This document shows, piece after piece, positions 17,089 through 25,840 of a stretch of DNA of 38,545 nucleotides. The first letter of the stretch is position 1. Each line of letters starts with the position of its first letter. The notes beneath the pieces were generated by a model. It saw nothing but the letters and a program-made list of their open reading frames with translations, had not been told where the DNA came from and ran no database searches. This DNA is from Succinivibrionaceae bacterium. GTDB lineage: Bacteria; Pseudomonadota; Gammaproteobacteria; Enterobacterales; Succinivibrionaceae. The translations under genes were made by a program, and so were the position numbers. The stretch is from positions 1 to 38,545 of the forward strand of contig JAFURY010000052.1 of NCBI GenBank assembly GCA_017480795.1, given 5' to 3'.

Positions 17089-17712
17089 TTACTTTCTTGC
17101 AATCACAGTGATCCATGGTCTCGAAGGATGGTGATCACTGCTTACCTCGGAAAAGCCAGCTGTTTTCAGCGCCGTTTCGATCTGTTCCGCTGTGTAATTC
17201 TTCATCCCGTCGATGATCTTCTCATACTTCAGGCTGGTGTCGTCCGTGCCGTCGGATTCATTGCAGATCATGAAGATTCCGCCGGGCTTGAGCACCCCGG
17301 AGACCTGGGCAAAACACTTCTCCAGCCCGGGCCAGAAATAGATGGTTTCAAAGGCCGTCGCAAGGTCAAAGGACTCCTTTGCCAGTTTCAGGTTTGATAC
17401 ATCGCCCTCCTGAACCGTGCAGCGACCGGCGGCGATCATTTCTTTGTTGTACGCTTTCGCTTTGGTCACGGACAGGTCGGAATAGTCGACGGCCGTCACA
17501 AGGGCCTGCGGATACTTCTTCAGCAGTTCCCCGGCGTTGCGCCCGCCGCCGCAGCCCAGATCCACCGCCTTTTCAGGTGTGATGGGCGGTAGGTGGGAAA
17601 GGCCCCAGTCGGCCATGGCGGCGTGCCCGGAGTTCATGCCGCCCAGCATCACTTTTCCAAGAAAACCTTCCGGCTTCCTCGTCTGGCTGACAAACTTTTT
17701 GAACAGTCCCAT
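17089..17712 (-). CDS. Class I SAM-dependent methyltransferase
   Basis: 207 aa, soluble. Motif I AVDLGCGGGRNAG near 51-63, motif II VTAVDYS, motif IV region SFDLATAFETIYFWPGL and post-motif LKPGGIFMICNE place it in the UbiE/Methyltransf_11-type group. The start at 17712 (MGLFKK) follows GAGAGGGG at 8 bases; a TTG at 17730 would add six residues without a site. It is one of four soluble or anchored methyltransferases in the operon. Confidence 0.9.
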   Translation of the reverse strand: MGLFKKFVSQTRKPEGFLGKVMLGGMNSGHAAMADWGLSHLPPITPEKAVDLGCGGGRNAGELLKKYPQALVTAVDYSDLSVTKAKAYNKEMIAAGRCTVQEGDVSNLKLAKESFDLATAFETIYFWPGLEKCFAQVSGVLKPGGIFMICNESDGTDDTSLKYEKIIDGMKNYTAEQIETALKTAGFSEVSSDHHPSRPWITVIARK

Positions 17713-17726
17713 TTTTGCAGCCCCTC

Positions 17727-18362
17727 TCAAATGCTTTTTGTTCTTTCCCAGCCATTCCCGGCGTCGGTTTCGTGGCGGACAAAGTCAAAGTCGCAGCAGT
17801 CTCCGCCCTGACAGAGGGTCTTCGTCCGCTTGAAATCCGTGTAGGGCAGGTTCCCGAAGTTGATCACGTCGGAATGGCAGAACATGGCCCCCAGCTTCAT
17901 CAGGCCGCGCTCCTCGAAGATGTGCCGGTAAAGGCACTCCCTGCACTCAAAATGAAAGCGGTCTTGGGGATCGGTATCCAGGTGCCATTCATAGCGCCAG
18001 CCGGCGCCGCTGCCATGCCGGAAACCGAAGGGCAGGAATTTTTTCATCACCGGCAAAAACCAACTGTGCCGTGCCAGTTTCCTGTAGGTATCCGGCGTCA
18101 GCTGCTTCCACATCTCGGTGGAGACGATCCGGAAGGCTTCCTCCTCAGCCTTTCCGTGCTGCTGCAGCACCTCATACAGCGCGATGGACGTGAGGATCTG
18201 GGCGATATGCTTATAGTTGCCTTTGTCGCACCAGCGCTTTTCCTCTTCCAGCAGCACACGCATGCGGCTGTATACATCCCGCTGGATTTCCACCGGCAGC
18301 GTTGGGAAATAGACTCGGTACCGACTGCTGGCCACCAGGGCTTCCGGTTCATACTTTTTCAT
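17727..18362 (-). CDS. L-2-amino-thiazoline-4-carboxylic acid hydrolase-like protein 3
   Basis: 211 aa from the ATG at 18362 (MKKYEPEAL), chosen for an AAGAGG site and family length. A longer frame to 18434 would overlap the stop of the upstream gene as TGATG, which could permit coupled translation with 24 extra residues; this remains open. Family residues are C140 and C143 (FECREC), C162-x2-D165 and C190-D191 (GDCCDFDF). Confidence 0.78.
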   Translation of the reverse strand: MKKYEPEALVASSRYRVYFPTLPVEIQRDVYSRMRVLLEEEKRWCDKGNYKHIAQILTSIALYEVLQQHGKAEEEAFRIVSTEMWKQLTPDTYRKLARHSWFLPVMKKFLPFGFRHGSGAGWRYEWHLDTDPQDRFHFECRECLYRHIFEERGLMKLGAMFCHSDVINFGNLPYTDFKRTKTLCQGGDCCDFDFVRHETDAGNGWERTKSI

Positions 18363-18433
18363 ATTGCATTCGCCTCTTTTTTGATTTCCGCGTAATATCT
18401 GTGCATCGCCCGTATCCTCCAAATGGTTGAACA

Positions 18434-19054
18434 TCAGAGAAGAAACATGAGTCCCAGGAACATGACCGCCCCGGCCCAGTTGCCCGATCCGCCTACCCGT
18501 GTCGGCATCAACACCAGCATCAGCGGCAGGATATTAAACACGCACGCCCAGCGGGGCAGCGGTGTCCATCCGCTGACCACCGGCACAAACAGAGACACAC
18601 CGAAGATCAGGAACCCGAGATAGCAGACGATCAGGGTGACAGACGTCTTTTTGAAAAACTCCGTGATCAGCTGCCGGGCTTCCTCCGTCCTGCCCATCTT
18701 CACATACAGCCACTCCGGCATGCCGCAGAACACGTGGTGCGCCACGCCGAAGGTCAGCACCATGACCGTGCTGATCAGCATCAGCACCGCGCAGGGCTCC
18801 GAGAAGGCGCGCATCCAATGCGCCAGCGCCAGATAGCCAAAGGCAAAGAGGAACATGGCCAGGCAGCCCAGCAGCATGGACAGAAGGGAGTTCCGAAGCG
18901 GCATGCCCTTGAACACGGCGGAAAGCCTGCCGTTATCCTTCATGTCCTCGAAGTGAAACCGTCCGCCCGGCATATAGGTCAGCAAGCAGTCGCACACACC
19001 GCAAAGCAGATGCCCGGCGATGGCGAGCAGAAACGTGATTTTCATAACGCTCAT
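18434..19054 (-). CDS. Multi-pass membrane protein, family A (DUF6796-like), copy 1
   Basis: 206 aa with about six hydrophobic helices. Features shared with copies 2 (20672-21334) and 3 (27635-28324): an N-terminal helix ending in a small-residue/D-x-LL segment (GVCDCLLTYMPGG), a loop, then several helices and a late PRW/PKW-x-C or similar turn before the last pair of helices (LPRWACVFNILP here, YPKWCWIFCPAVG in copy 3). The DUF6796 name is a tentative recollection. No enzyme motif is visible. The ATG at 19054 follows GGAGG at 7 bases. Confidence 0.7.
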   Translation of the reverse strand: MSVMKITFLLAIAGHLLCGVCDCLLTYMPGGRFHFEDMKDNGRLSAVFKGMPLRNSLLSMLLGCLAMFLFAFGYLALAHWMRAFSEPCAVLMLISTVMVLTFGVAHHVFCGMPEWLYVKMGRTEEARQLITEFFKKTSVTLIVCYLGFLIFGVSLFVPVVSGWTPLPRWACVFNILPLMLVLMPTRVGGSGNWAGAVMFLGLMFLL

Positions 19055-19067
19055 GGTACATCCTCCG

Positions 19068-19559
19068 TCAGAAAAGCATATTCAGTCCCGCCACCGCCAG
19101 CCCGGCGATGGGACAGACGATCAGCGTCCACAACAGTCCGTGCTCCGGGATGGCCAGTGTCTTCAGCCACTCCCAGCGTTCCCAGGCCTTGCAGTGCTCC
19201 GCGCCTTTGATGAAGGGTTTAGCCTTCGGCGGCAGCCAGCAGTCAAGGATGATGAAGTCGGAAAGGCTCACCATGGTCATTTCCGCATAGCCCGCCCAAA
19301 ACAGGTTCCAAAAGCCGGTCATCCCCGCAAAATGCGCGCTGATGGCCCAATAGACAAGCAACACCAGATACAGCGGATACAGGATCAGCTTCATGGTGCG
19401 AACATCCTTCTTCTTCACAAAAGGAGCCGCTGCTTGTCTGATCTCCCTGGGAAACATACTGCTGTACGCCTGCGGCACCAGCAGGAAGCCAAGCCCGGCC
19501 ACCGCGTTGAACAGCAGGGACATGGACAGTCCGTCCAGAATAATTCTCGGCCAGTTCAT
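19068..19559 (-). CDS. Small four-helix membrane protein, family B, copy 1
   Basis: 163 aa with about four hydrophobic helices. It has the family B layout: an N-terminal helix, a polar loop, two central helices ending in an acidic/aromatic patch (DFIILDCWLPP), a second polar loop with W and K (ERWEWLKTL), and a final helix. Four relatives lie in the same operon (20178, 21354, 23160, 25841). Function unknown; the shared D/W/K pattern suggests a conserved ligand or partner site at the membrane face. The start follows GGAGG at 10 bases and overlaps the stop of the next hydrolase-like gene's reading order as ATGA. Confidence 0.7.
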   Translation of the reverse strand: MNWPRIILDGLSMSLLFNAVAGLGFLLVPQAYSSMFPREIRQAAAPFVKKKDVRTMKLILYPLYLVLLVYWAISAHFAGMTGFWNLFWAGYAEMTMVSLSDFIILDCWLPPKAKPFIKGAEHCKAWERWEWLKTLAIPEHGLLWTLIVCPIAGLAVAGLNMLF

Positions 19560-20170
19560 TGCGATTTTCTCCTCCGAATGATCTCATCGTGGCAGGCGTC
19601 CCCATCCGACAGGTCCGAATGCCGGATGAAGGTCACGTGCCGGCGCAGGTTTTCATACGAGGTTGTGTCCGTCATGCAGAAGATCTTGCACAGACTGCGG
19701 ATGCGGTAGGCCTCGAACATTTCGACGTACACGCATCTGGAGATGCGGTATTCGATTCTGTCTTCGCCGACATCAAATCGGTCATAGGTGATGCTGCCAT
19801 CTCTGACCCGTCTGTCATGATCGGATATATTCCATTTTTTCGCGATACTGAAGCTGTTCGGCAGCAGATCAATGGCGCGGATGATCCGCCTGAAGAAGTT
19901 TCGCCGGCGCACAAATCCATGGTTGATCGTCTCGATAATCTCAGTATCGGTTAGGCCGAACGCTTTCAGCTCCAGGCACATGGCGATCACGGCATAGACA
20001 TGGACCGCATTTGTGGTAGGATAAACGCTGTGCGCCTTAAACCCGTCAGAGGCGTACATCGCCCGCAGCCGCGCTTCATAAGCTGCGGTCTTTGCCTCGA
20101 TCTCCCGGCAATGCCGGAATAACAGTGCTTTTCGGTACGCGTTGCCGTATTTCCGGATGGCTTTCTCCAT
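19556..20170 (-). CDS. L-2-amino-thiazoline-4-carboxylic acid hydrolase-like protein 4
   Basis: 204 aa. It keeps C146 (SRCVYVE), C165-x2-D168 and C193-H-D195, but lacks the second cysteine of the first pair (CxxC is CVYV) and has an inserted H in the last motif. It is the most divergent of the five, so its chemistry may differ or it may be non-catalytic. The ATG at 20170 follows GGAGGTG at 8 bases. Its stop overlaps the start of the family B gene as ATGA. Confidence 0.65.
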   Translation of the reverse strand: MEKAIRKYGNAYRKALLFRHCREIEAKTAAYEARLRAMYASDGFKAHSVYPTTNAVHVYAVIAMCLELKAFGLTDTEIIETINHGFVRRRNFFRRIIRAIDLLPNSFSIAKKWNISDHDRRVRDGSITYDRFDVGEDRIEYRISRCVYVEMFEAYRIRSLCKIFCMTDTTSYENLRRHVTFIRHSDLSDGDACHDEIIRRRKSQ

Positions 20171-20177
20171 CAGCGCT

Positions 20178-20675
20178 TCACCTCCCGATGATCAGCGTGA
20201 CCCACGCCATCAACGCGCACACAAACGGGAACGCGATCAGCCGGATCATCTGGTTTTTTGTATTAAAGCTTCGGTCATCCCAGCTTTTGCAGCCCTTCGT
20301 CTCCGGGTAGAATTTCACATAATACTTCCTGGTGATCACGATATATTGATCCTGCACTAGAATATCGAACAGCTTATAGCCGTACAGAAACAGCATGTAC
20401 CGCCCGAACAGCCGCCAGAAGCCGTAGCCGCGCCGGAGACCGTCCGCGGCGAGAAAGAAAAGCAGACCTGCGTATCCCGCCGCCGCCAGAGCGGTCATTA
20501 GATAACCGATTATTTGCCTGCCCAAAGACGGATCAGGATGCGCTTTCGCCGCTTCCCGGATGTCTTGCGGCAGAAAGCTCATCAACACCTTTGTGGCCGC
20601 GAAATGCGGGATGATCAGAATGAACGCCAGGGAGAGCAGGCAAACGGCCGCCAGAGCGGAAAGCGTTGTGATCAT
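20178..20675 (-). CDS. Small four-helix membrane protein, family B, copy 2
   Basis: 165 aa from the ATG at 20675, which overlaps the upstream stop as ATGA. Four helices; the central conserved block reads YKLFDILVQDQYIV, then FYPET and KSWDD...K before the last helix, matching copy 4 (YDMTFFDWFLL, YYPEV). An alternative start at 20696 would add seven residues. Function unknown. Confidence 0.7.
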   Translation of the reverse strand: MITTLSALAAVCLLSLAFILIIPHFAATKVLMSFLPQDIREAAKAHPDPSLGRQIIGYLMTALAAAGYAGLLFFLAADGLRRGYGFWRLFGRYMLFLYGYKLFDILVQDQYIVITRKYYVKFYPETKGCKSWDDRSFNTKNQMIRLIAFPFVCALMAWVTLIIGR

Positions 20676-21334
20676 GCCGCATCCCTTCTTTCCCAAATCA
20701 GCATGATGCCAAACCAGAGGATCATGCTTTCACTCATAAGACCGTTCGTAAAGCCGAGGCGGAAAGCGCTGGCCGGCATTGCAAGCGACAGTCCCTTCAG
20801 CAGAGCAAAGATGATCAGCACGTTGGTGAAGGCCATTCCCTTGGGGAAAACCGTTTTGCCACGGAGCTGCAGCCAGAACCAGTACAGGAACACCGGCAGC
20901 ATCAGCGCTTCGGATACGGGCACAAGCCAGGAAAGCCGGGAGAACAGCCCCTCGCAGACGGGCAGCGCCTCCGTTACGTAGCCATTCCCGTTCATCCAGG
21001 CAAACAGCGTCAGGATCATGACATAGAACAGGTGCAGGGCAATCCAGGGTGTCAGTCCGAAGGCGTTGAGCCAGTGGTAGATTCTGCGATGCTTTTCTTC
21101 TTTGATATATCCCTCCACCGCAAACAGTGCGATGCCGTACAGGATGATCCCGGGAAAGGCCAGCGCCATCGCCAGGTTGTATCGTCCCTGTGGGATCACC
21201 GCAATGCCTTCGGTCAGCCAGGACAATGTGCCATGATAGGCGGGATTGCCATACATCATCAGCCAGTCCCCGCCGCCGTAGCACAGGCAGCCCAGGATGC
21301 CGCAGAGTAGCGCGGCCTTCATGTGCTTCTTCAT
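20672..21334 (-). CDS. Multi-pass membrane protein, family A (DUF6796-like), copy 2
   Basis: 220 aa with six or seven hydrophobic helices. The first helix ends in CYGGGDWLMMYG, aligning with GVCDCLLTYMPGG of copy 1 and VLAGDMLLGWG of copy 3. Helices follow near 55-75, 88-112, 125-155 and 160-215. The start at 21334 follows a GGGGGG run. Function unknown; the GD-(W/M/C)-L motif inside the first helix is a buried charge typical of a functional site. Confidence 0.7.
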   Translation of the reverse strand: MKKHMKAALLCGILGCLCYGGGDWLMMYGNPAYHGTLSWLTEGIAVIPQGRYNLAMALAFPGIILYGIALFAVEGYIKEEKHRRIYHWLNAFGLTPWIALHLFYVMILTLFAWMNGNGYVTEALPVCEGLFSRLSWLVPVSEALMLPVFLYWFWLQLRGKTVFPKGMAFTNVLIIFALLKGLSLAMPASAFRLGFTNGLMSESMILWFGIMLIWERRDAA

Positions 21335-21353
21335 CCAGTATCCCCCCCAACGC

Positions 21354-21857
21354 TTACATCATTCTTCCGATCAGCCAGTATAACCCGCCCACTGCCGCCG
21401 CCAGCGGCACCGAGAACGGGATCAGCTTCAGCAGCTTCCACTGCTTCACACGGACGCTGTGCCAGGTGCCGTTGAGATCCTCCGTGCCGGGGATCAGCCA
21501 CCAGTCGGACATGGCGACCCAAATGGTGTCGATGAACAGCCAGTCGAAGAATTCCGCGCCGAGGAACAGCGCGTAAAATTGCCAGCAGCAGTCCCAATAA
21601 GTCCTCGCGCCGTTGATCCCAAGAATCATGACGCCGGGGATCACCAGCATCCATGCAATGAGCAGGGTTAAGGCGAAGCGCTTTCTGCTCCGAAATTCCG
21701 CTTCGGTGATCAGGTCTAGGGCTTTGACCCGGTCAATCATCACCTGCGGATAGAAGAAGATGCCGCCGATGGGGCCGCGTCTGTGCACCAGCACCGCCAT
21801 GTAGGCCGCGTAGCATACCCACAGGATCAGGATTTCCATGACAATGGTCCAGAACAT
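21354..21857 (-). CDS. Small four-helix membrane protein, family B, copy 3
   Basis: 167 aa with four helices. The conserved centre reads AEFFDWLFIDTIWVAM, then PGTEDLNGTW and a K-rich segment before the last helix. The FDW and PGTE/EGTE elements also appear in copy 5 (FLDWVLF, LEGTEHMDR). The ribosome binding site is weak (GTGAGATAG). Function unknown. Confidence 0.7.
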   Translation of the reverse strand: MFWTIVMEILILWVCYAAYMAVLVHRRGPIGGIFFYPQVMIDRVKALDLITEAEFRSRKRFALTLLIAWMLVIPGVMILGINGARTYWDCCWQFYALFLGAEFFDWLFIDTIWVAMSDWWLIPGTEDLNGTWHSVRVKQWKLLKLIPFSVPLAAAVGGLYWLIGRMM

Positions 21858-21866
21858 GTCTCTATC

Positions 21867-22547
21867 TCACTTTCTGCAGCAAAAGCAGCCGATCCCCTCG
21901 ACCGCTGTTACCTCAGCATTTTCGTACATTTGGGACAGCCTCTCCCGCAGGCTTCTTTGCGTTTCATAAGGCGCGGTGAAAAAACCTTTCGGCTGATAGA
22001 GATGCCGGATGAACCAGTCTGTTCTTCTGCACTCGTCCCGGATGTAGAAGCATCCGCAGAAGGTACCGCCCTTTTTCAGCACCCGGAAGGTCTCCCTGTA
22101 CGCCGCCTCCTTGTCCGGGAAGGCGTGAAAGCCGTTCAGGGACAGGACGATGTCAAAGGATTCGTCCGCAAAGGGGAGCGCCCCCACGTCGCCCTGGGTG
22201 AAAGTCACGTTGGCAATGCCAAGCCGCTTTGCTTTCTCCTGCGCTGCGGCCATCATGTCCGGGGAATAATCCAGGCAGGTGATAGCCGCCCTGGGCAGCG
22301 TCTGATAGACCGGCATGGTCAACACGCCTGTGCCTACCGGCACCTCCAGCAGCTTGCCTGAAAAGTCCTCCGGAATGCCGGAGAGTGCCTTCTCCAGGTA
22401 GGCTGCGTTCTTTTTTCCGTCCATGTTCCATACTATACGGCAGATGGCCTTCCCCAGCCATGTGGAATAGGTCATCATGCCGTCATAAAAGCTGGCCTGT
22501 CCGCCGGTGGTTTTGTAGGCATCCCTGATCTGATCTTTTCTGGACAT
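21867..22547 (-). CDS. Class I SAM-dependent methyltransferase
   Basis: 226 aa. Motif I LLEVPVGTGVLT near 66-77 (P and V replace the usual D/G), motif II CLDYSPDM, motif IV region SFDIVLSLNGFHAFPD and post-motif LKKGGTFCGCFY support the UbiE-like group. It stands next to a second methyltransferase (22556-23146), an 8-base gap apart. The substrate is unknown. Confidence 0.88.
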   Translation of the reverse strand: MSRKDQIRDAYKTTGGQASFYDGMMTYSTWLGKAICRIVWNMDGKKNAAYLEKALSGIPEDFSGKLLEVPVGTGVLTMPVYQTLPRAAITCLDYSPDMMAAAQEKAKRLGIANVTFTQGDVGALPFADESFDIVLSLNGFHAFPDKEAAYRETFRVLKKGGTFCGCFYIRDECRRTDWFIRHLYQPKGFFTAPYETQRSLRERLSQMYENAEVTAVEGIGCFCCRK

Positions 22548-22555
22548 GATGATCT

Positions 22556-23146
22556 TTACCCCTTTGCTTTTTCAAATTTGAAGCAGAAGTCCAGACCCGC
22601 GTAATTGCACCGTTTGACAGCCGTGAAGCCGCTCTTCAGGGCCTGCTGTTCAAACTCCTTCATCGTGAACAGCGGCTCCTCCGCGTGCTCCCAATGGAAG
22701 AGGGCGTCCGTCAGATGGACCCCTTTCCGCGTCAGGTCGTTGATGTACATCTCGCCGCCGGGTCTGAGAACACGGAAGGCTTCATCCAGGAATCGCCTCC
22801 AGCCCTCCACGTGGTGGAGGATCATAAAGTCTACGATCATGTCGAAGCTCCCGTCCGCAAACCGACTCAGATCGGCCGCGTCCCCCTGGACAAACCTTGC
22901 GTCCGGCAGCCCAAGCGCTTCCGCCTTTTCCAGCTGTTCCGGCATGATATCCATGCCGGTATAGCTTTTCGGATGGTCTTTGACGATCAGGGACGCGGAA
23001 TAGCCGGACCCGCAGCCGACCTCCAGGATATCCTTCCCGGCGAAATCCATACCCCAGGCCTTAAAGCCGCTGATTTCCATGTGCTCGTTGATCCATTTGC
23101 GCCAGCCGGACTGCATGGCGTCGTATTCCTTGAGACTCAGTTTCAT
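22556..23146 (-). CDS. Class I SAM-dependent methyltransferase
   Basis: 196 aa. Motif I ILEVGCGSGYSAS near 40-52, motif II YTGMDIMPEQ, motif IV region SFDMIVDFMILHHVEGW and post-motif LRPGGEMYINDL are all clear. The ATG at 23146 follows AGGAGGC at 7 bases. It is more canonical in motif I than its neighbour 21867-22547. Confidence 0.9.
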   Translation of the reverse strand: MKLSLKEYDAMQSGWRKWINEHMEISGFKAWGMDFAGKDILEVGCGSGYSASLIVKDHPKSYTGMDIMPEQLEKAEALGLPDARFVQGDAADLSRFADGSFDMIVDFMILHHVEGWRRFLDEAFRVLRPGGEMYINDLTRKGVHLTDALFHWEHAEEPLFTMKEFEQQALKSGFTAVKRCNYAGLDFCFKFEKAKG

Positions 23147-23159
23147 ATTCAGCGCCTCC

Positions 23160-23672
23160 TTATCTGAACAGCGTACAGATCCACGCCGCGAGGGCCGAAG
23201 CCGCCGGGAAAATGACCAGAAGCTTCAGCAGCTGGCTTTTCAGGTTGTACCCGTATTTCCGGCCATTGTATACGGGCGCCACCTCGGGATAATAATACTG
23301 GAAGAAATGGAAACGGCACAGCAGAAACCAATCAAAGAAGGTCATGTCGTAGGCTTTGTAGATCGTAAAGATCAAAGCATAGCGCAGGAAGAACTGTATA
23401 AAAGAAAAGCTTCTCCGAAAACCGTCCCAGACGGCAATCACACCCACGCCCAATATCATCAGGATACTGATGATCATCAGCGCCCATCCCATTGCCTTTG
23501 CGCCGCAGAATAATTCCTTATTACGGGGCTTCAGGAGCTCCAGGGCTTCCTTCGGGGCTGATGAGAAAAACCACTTGTTTGTGCCATCATATTGAACGAA
23601 AGCCACGGCAGATATCAGCAAGAGCGTGATTGCCGCGCAGAACACGATGGCCAAGAATACTGTCAGCAGCAT
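23160..23672 (-). CDS. Small four-helix membrane protein, family B, copy 4
   Basis: 170 aa with four helices. The central block reads YDMTFFDWFLLCRFHFFQ, then YYPEV and YNLKSQLLK before the last helix, parallel to copies 2 and 5. The ATG at 23672 follows GGAGGG at 5 bases. It sits between a hydrolase-like gene and a methyltransferase. Confidence 0.72.
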   Translation of the reverse strand: MLLTVFLAIVFCAAITLLLISAVAFVQYDGTNKWFFSSAPKEALELLKPRNKELFCGAKAMGWALMIISILMILGVGVIAVWDGFRRSFSFIQFFLRYALIFTIYKAYDMTFFDWFLLCRFHFFQYYYPEVAPVYNGRKYGYNLKSQLLKLLVIFPAASALAAWICTLFR

Positions 23673-23688
23673 GCTGTCCCTCCAATTC

Positions 23689-24402
23689 TTATTTTTTCAC
23701 GCTGACCAGCAGGCCGTTTTCCTTCTTCACCAGCTCGTACGCCTGCGCAATGGGATGACGGTCTCCCACAATGCAGTAATCACAGCAGGGTGATACCACG
23801 CACGTCCCTTCGCGGATCAGGCAGGCGTGCAGCTTCTGCATGGCCAGATGGTCGCAGTTGCACATGACGGGCAGGACATCCTCCATGTGGTGCCGCTTCG
23901 CGAATTCCGCGTTGGGGCATTGGGTGAAGCTGTAGCGGATCACGCCGTTTTCCCTGTCGTAGGAGCAGGAGCCCATTCGGAATGAGCCGGGAAAGCGCTT
24001 GATCTCCTCAACCCGGATGTCGTTGGCCTTCCGGAAGATCCGGCTGGCTAAGCGGTTGTCCAGCCTGCGGTTGAGGTTGAAGACTTTGCCCAACACGTCG
24101 AAGGCTCCCATAAAGCAGCGAAAGATGTCCTGCTGCACTTCCTCCAGTTTAGGCTTGTCCGGAACGACCTTGTACCAGGCGAAGATCAGGATCGGGTCAT
24201 AGATGCTGACCTTGATCTTCGCGCCTGCCATGGGCGGCTCGTCCCGGAGAAACTCGCAGTACTGCAGCTGGATCTTCTCCCAGAGCTGTTGGCAGGTCTG
24301 ATCGTCATAATTGCGGTGCAGAAGCCGCAGAACGCATTTCTTTGCCTTCTTGGTGTAGACCGCGTGCCGGGTGCGGTCGATGGGCAAGTCCTTTTCTTTC
24401 AC
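23689..24402 (-). CDS. L-2-amino-thiazoline-4-carboxylic acid hydrolase-like protein 5
   Basis: 237 aa from a GTG at 24402 that overlaps the stop of the upstream gene (GTGA) and has GAGG just upstream; a longer frame to 24573 runs inside that gene and is rejected. Family residues are C162 (FTQCPNAEF), C181-x2-D184 and C207-D208 (PCCDYC). The first CxxC cysteine pair is again reduced to one cysteine. Confidence 0.78.
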   Translation of the reverse strand: MKEKDLPIDRTRHAVYTKKAKKCVLRLLHRNYDDQTCQQLWEKIQLQYCEFLRDEPPMAGAKIKVSIYDPILIFAWYKVVPDKPKLEEVQQDIFRCFMGAFDVLGKVFNLNRRLDNRLASRIFRKANDIRVEEIKRFPGSFRMGSCSYDRENGVIRYSFTQCPNAEFAKRHHMEDVLPVMCNCDHLAMQKLHACLIREGTCVVSPCCDYCIVGDRHPIAQAYELVKKENGLLVSVKK

Positions 24403-24842
24403 TGTGCCTCGCCTTCTTTCAGCAGCCTGATCCATCTCCTCTGCCTGTGGGCGTAGAACGCCTTTGCCCACAGCCAAATGAATATCGTTTTCCAACCCGC
24501 CCTGATTTCCACCCTGTCGGTGTATTCGGTGTGACTTTCGTCGACCGGAACGAGCAGAATGTCGTGATTCCATACCGGCACATGCCCGTTGCCCTCCCGG
24601 CTGCTGACACCATCCGGATCAAAGCGCACGATCCGGATGGTGTGGGTGCCGAATGGAATGAAGCCAAAGAGCCGCAGGCGATAGGACGACTTGCCGCCAA
24701 CGGTCCATACAGCCGCCGCGCTGTCCACCGGCTCAAAGACGGCATAAGGCTTTGCGATGGTCTGGAGCGTTTCCAGCCTATGCAGCTTTTGAAAAACCGC
24801 ATCCCGTGACGCCGGAAAGATGGTTGTTTTCTGTACAATCAT
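24399..24842 (-). CDS. SRPBCC/START-like ligand-binding protein
   Basis: 147 aa. The start (QKTTIFPASRDAVFQKLHRLETLQTIAKPYA), the middle GTHTIRIVRFD and the end with a long C-terminal helix (WKTIFIWLWAKAFYAHRQRRWIRLL) match the helix-grip SRPBCC fold, which holds hydrophobic ligands. Identification is by pattern, with moderate certainty. Both ends overlap neighbouring genes by 4 bases (ATGA, GTGA). Confidence 0.65.
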   Translation of the reverse strand: MIVQKTTIFPASRDAVFQKLHRLETLQTIAKPYAVFEPVDSAAAVWTVGGKSSYRLRLFGFIPFGTHTIRIVRFDPDGVSSREGNGHVPVWNHDILLVPVDESHTEYTDRVEIRAGWKTIFIWLWAKAFYAHRQRRWIRLLKEGEAQ

Positions 24843-25834
24843 TTTATGCTTCCCTTGGCGTACTGTTTCCGGATCTCGTCCCAGCCCGGCATCTGCGCCT
24901 TCAAAGCGCGCCAGCTGGGCATGGGGAATTCTGGCCTGCGGGCAAGCACTTTCTCGAATTCCTCGTCCAGCATCTCCATCTCCTCAAAAGCGTTCCGACA
25001 ATGCTCACAGGCGATGAGATCCCCGGCGGTTTTCCACTTGGCCATGCCGAAATAGAGAAGCTGCATGACTGTGCCTTTGATCCCTGGAGCATAGTATTGA
25101 TCATCGCCCTCCGGCAGAATCGGGATGCCCTGTGCCTTCAGCATGGCATACGCCTCCCGGGAGGCCATGCGCATAAGCTTCCGCTGCCTCCCGGTGGAGC
25201 CAGTCAGATTTCCATGGCAGGCATAGGCCAGATAACAGATGGGCAGCACCGCCGCCAGATGGCAGATGAGATAGGCCTCCATATCCGGCTGCCAGTTGAG
25301 TCTATAGCCGGTTTTGCCAAACAAGTCTGTCAGCTTTGATCTTGTGGAGGCGTCAGCCTCGCCATGCAGACAGCCGATGTCCATGGCGCCAACACCAGCC
25401 CGTTCGCAGATCAGCATGCCCTTTTCATGATCCCGCTTGCCCGCGGTGGGCTGAAAGCCGAACAGCACCTGCTTCCCGCACACAGAGCGCTCAAGGATTT
25501 CCCGCTGCATCGTGGCGGGGCTCATATTGTTGCCCACCAATACCACGATCGGAGAACGAATGGCTGCCAGCGGTTCAAGGATCGCCCGCATTTTGTTGTA
25601 CGGCATGACGGCGAACACCGCATCATAGGTGTCATCCTCTTCAATGCCCTCAATCACCTTCGGGTGATCCAGCGTGTTTTTCCGCTGGATATGATGGCGG
25701 ATCCTCAATCCGTTCCGCTGAAGCTGCTCTTTCCATTGGCCGCGGGCAAGCAGCGTCACGTCATTCTCGGCTGTGCAAAGGACATGCGCCAGATAACAAC
25801 CGATCACGCCGGAACCGTAAACCAGTACTTTCAT
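24839..25834 (-). CDS. Ketopantoate reductase-like NAD(P)-dependent dehydrogenase
   Basis: 331 aa. The N-terminal Rossmann motif GSGVIGCYLA at 7-16 and the ApbA/PanE-type spacing (VVLVGNNMSP near 104) fit the 2-dehydropantoate reductase fold, followed by a helical C-terminal domain. The C-terminus is longer than in housekeeping PanE. A role in pantothenate synthesis is unlikely here; it more likely reduces or oxidises the small molecule handled by this operon. The ATG follows GAGGT at 9 bases. Confidence 0.8.
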   Translation of the reverse strand: MKVLVYGSGVIGCYLAHVLCTAENDVTLLARGQWKEQLQRNGLRIRHHIQRKNTLDHPKVIEGIEEDDTYDAVFAVMPYNKMRAILEPLAAIRSPIVVLVGNNMSPATMQREILERSVCGKQVLFGFQPTAGKRDHEKGMLICERAGVGAMDIGCLHGEADASTRSKLTDLFGKTGYRLNWQPDMEAYLICHLAAVLPICYLAYACHGNLTGSTGRQRKLMRMASREAYAMLKAQGIPILPEGDDQYYAPGIKGTVMQLLYFGMAKWKTAGDLIACEHCRNAFEEMEMLDEEFEKVLARRPEFPMPSWRALKAQMPGWDEIRKQYAKGSIK

Positions 25835-25840
25835 CGACTT

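Noticed and set aside
15769..17397. 542-codon open frame on the + strand
   Set aside because: It is antisense to the MBL hydrolase and two methyltransferases with clear motifs.
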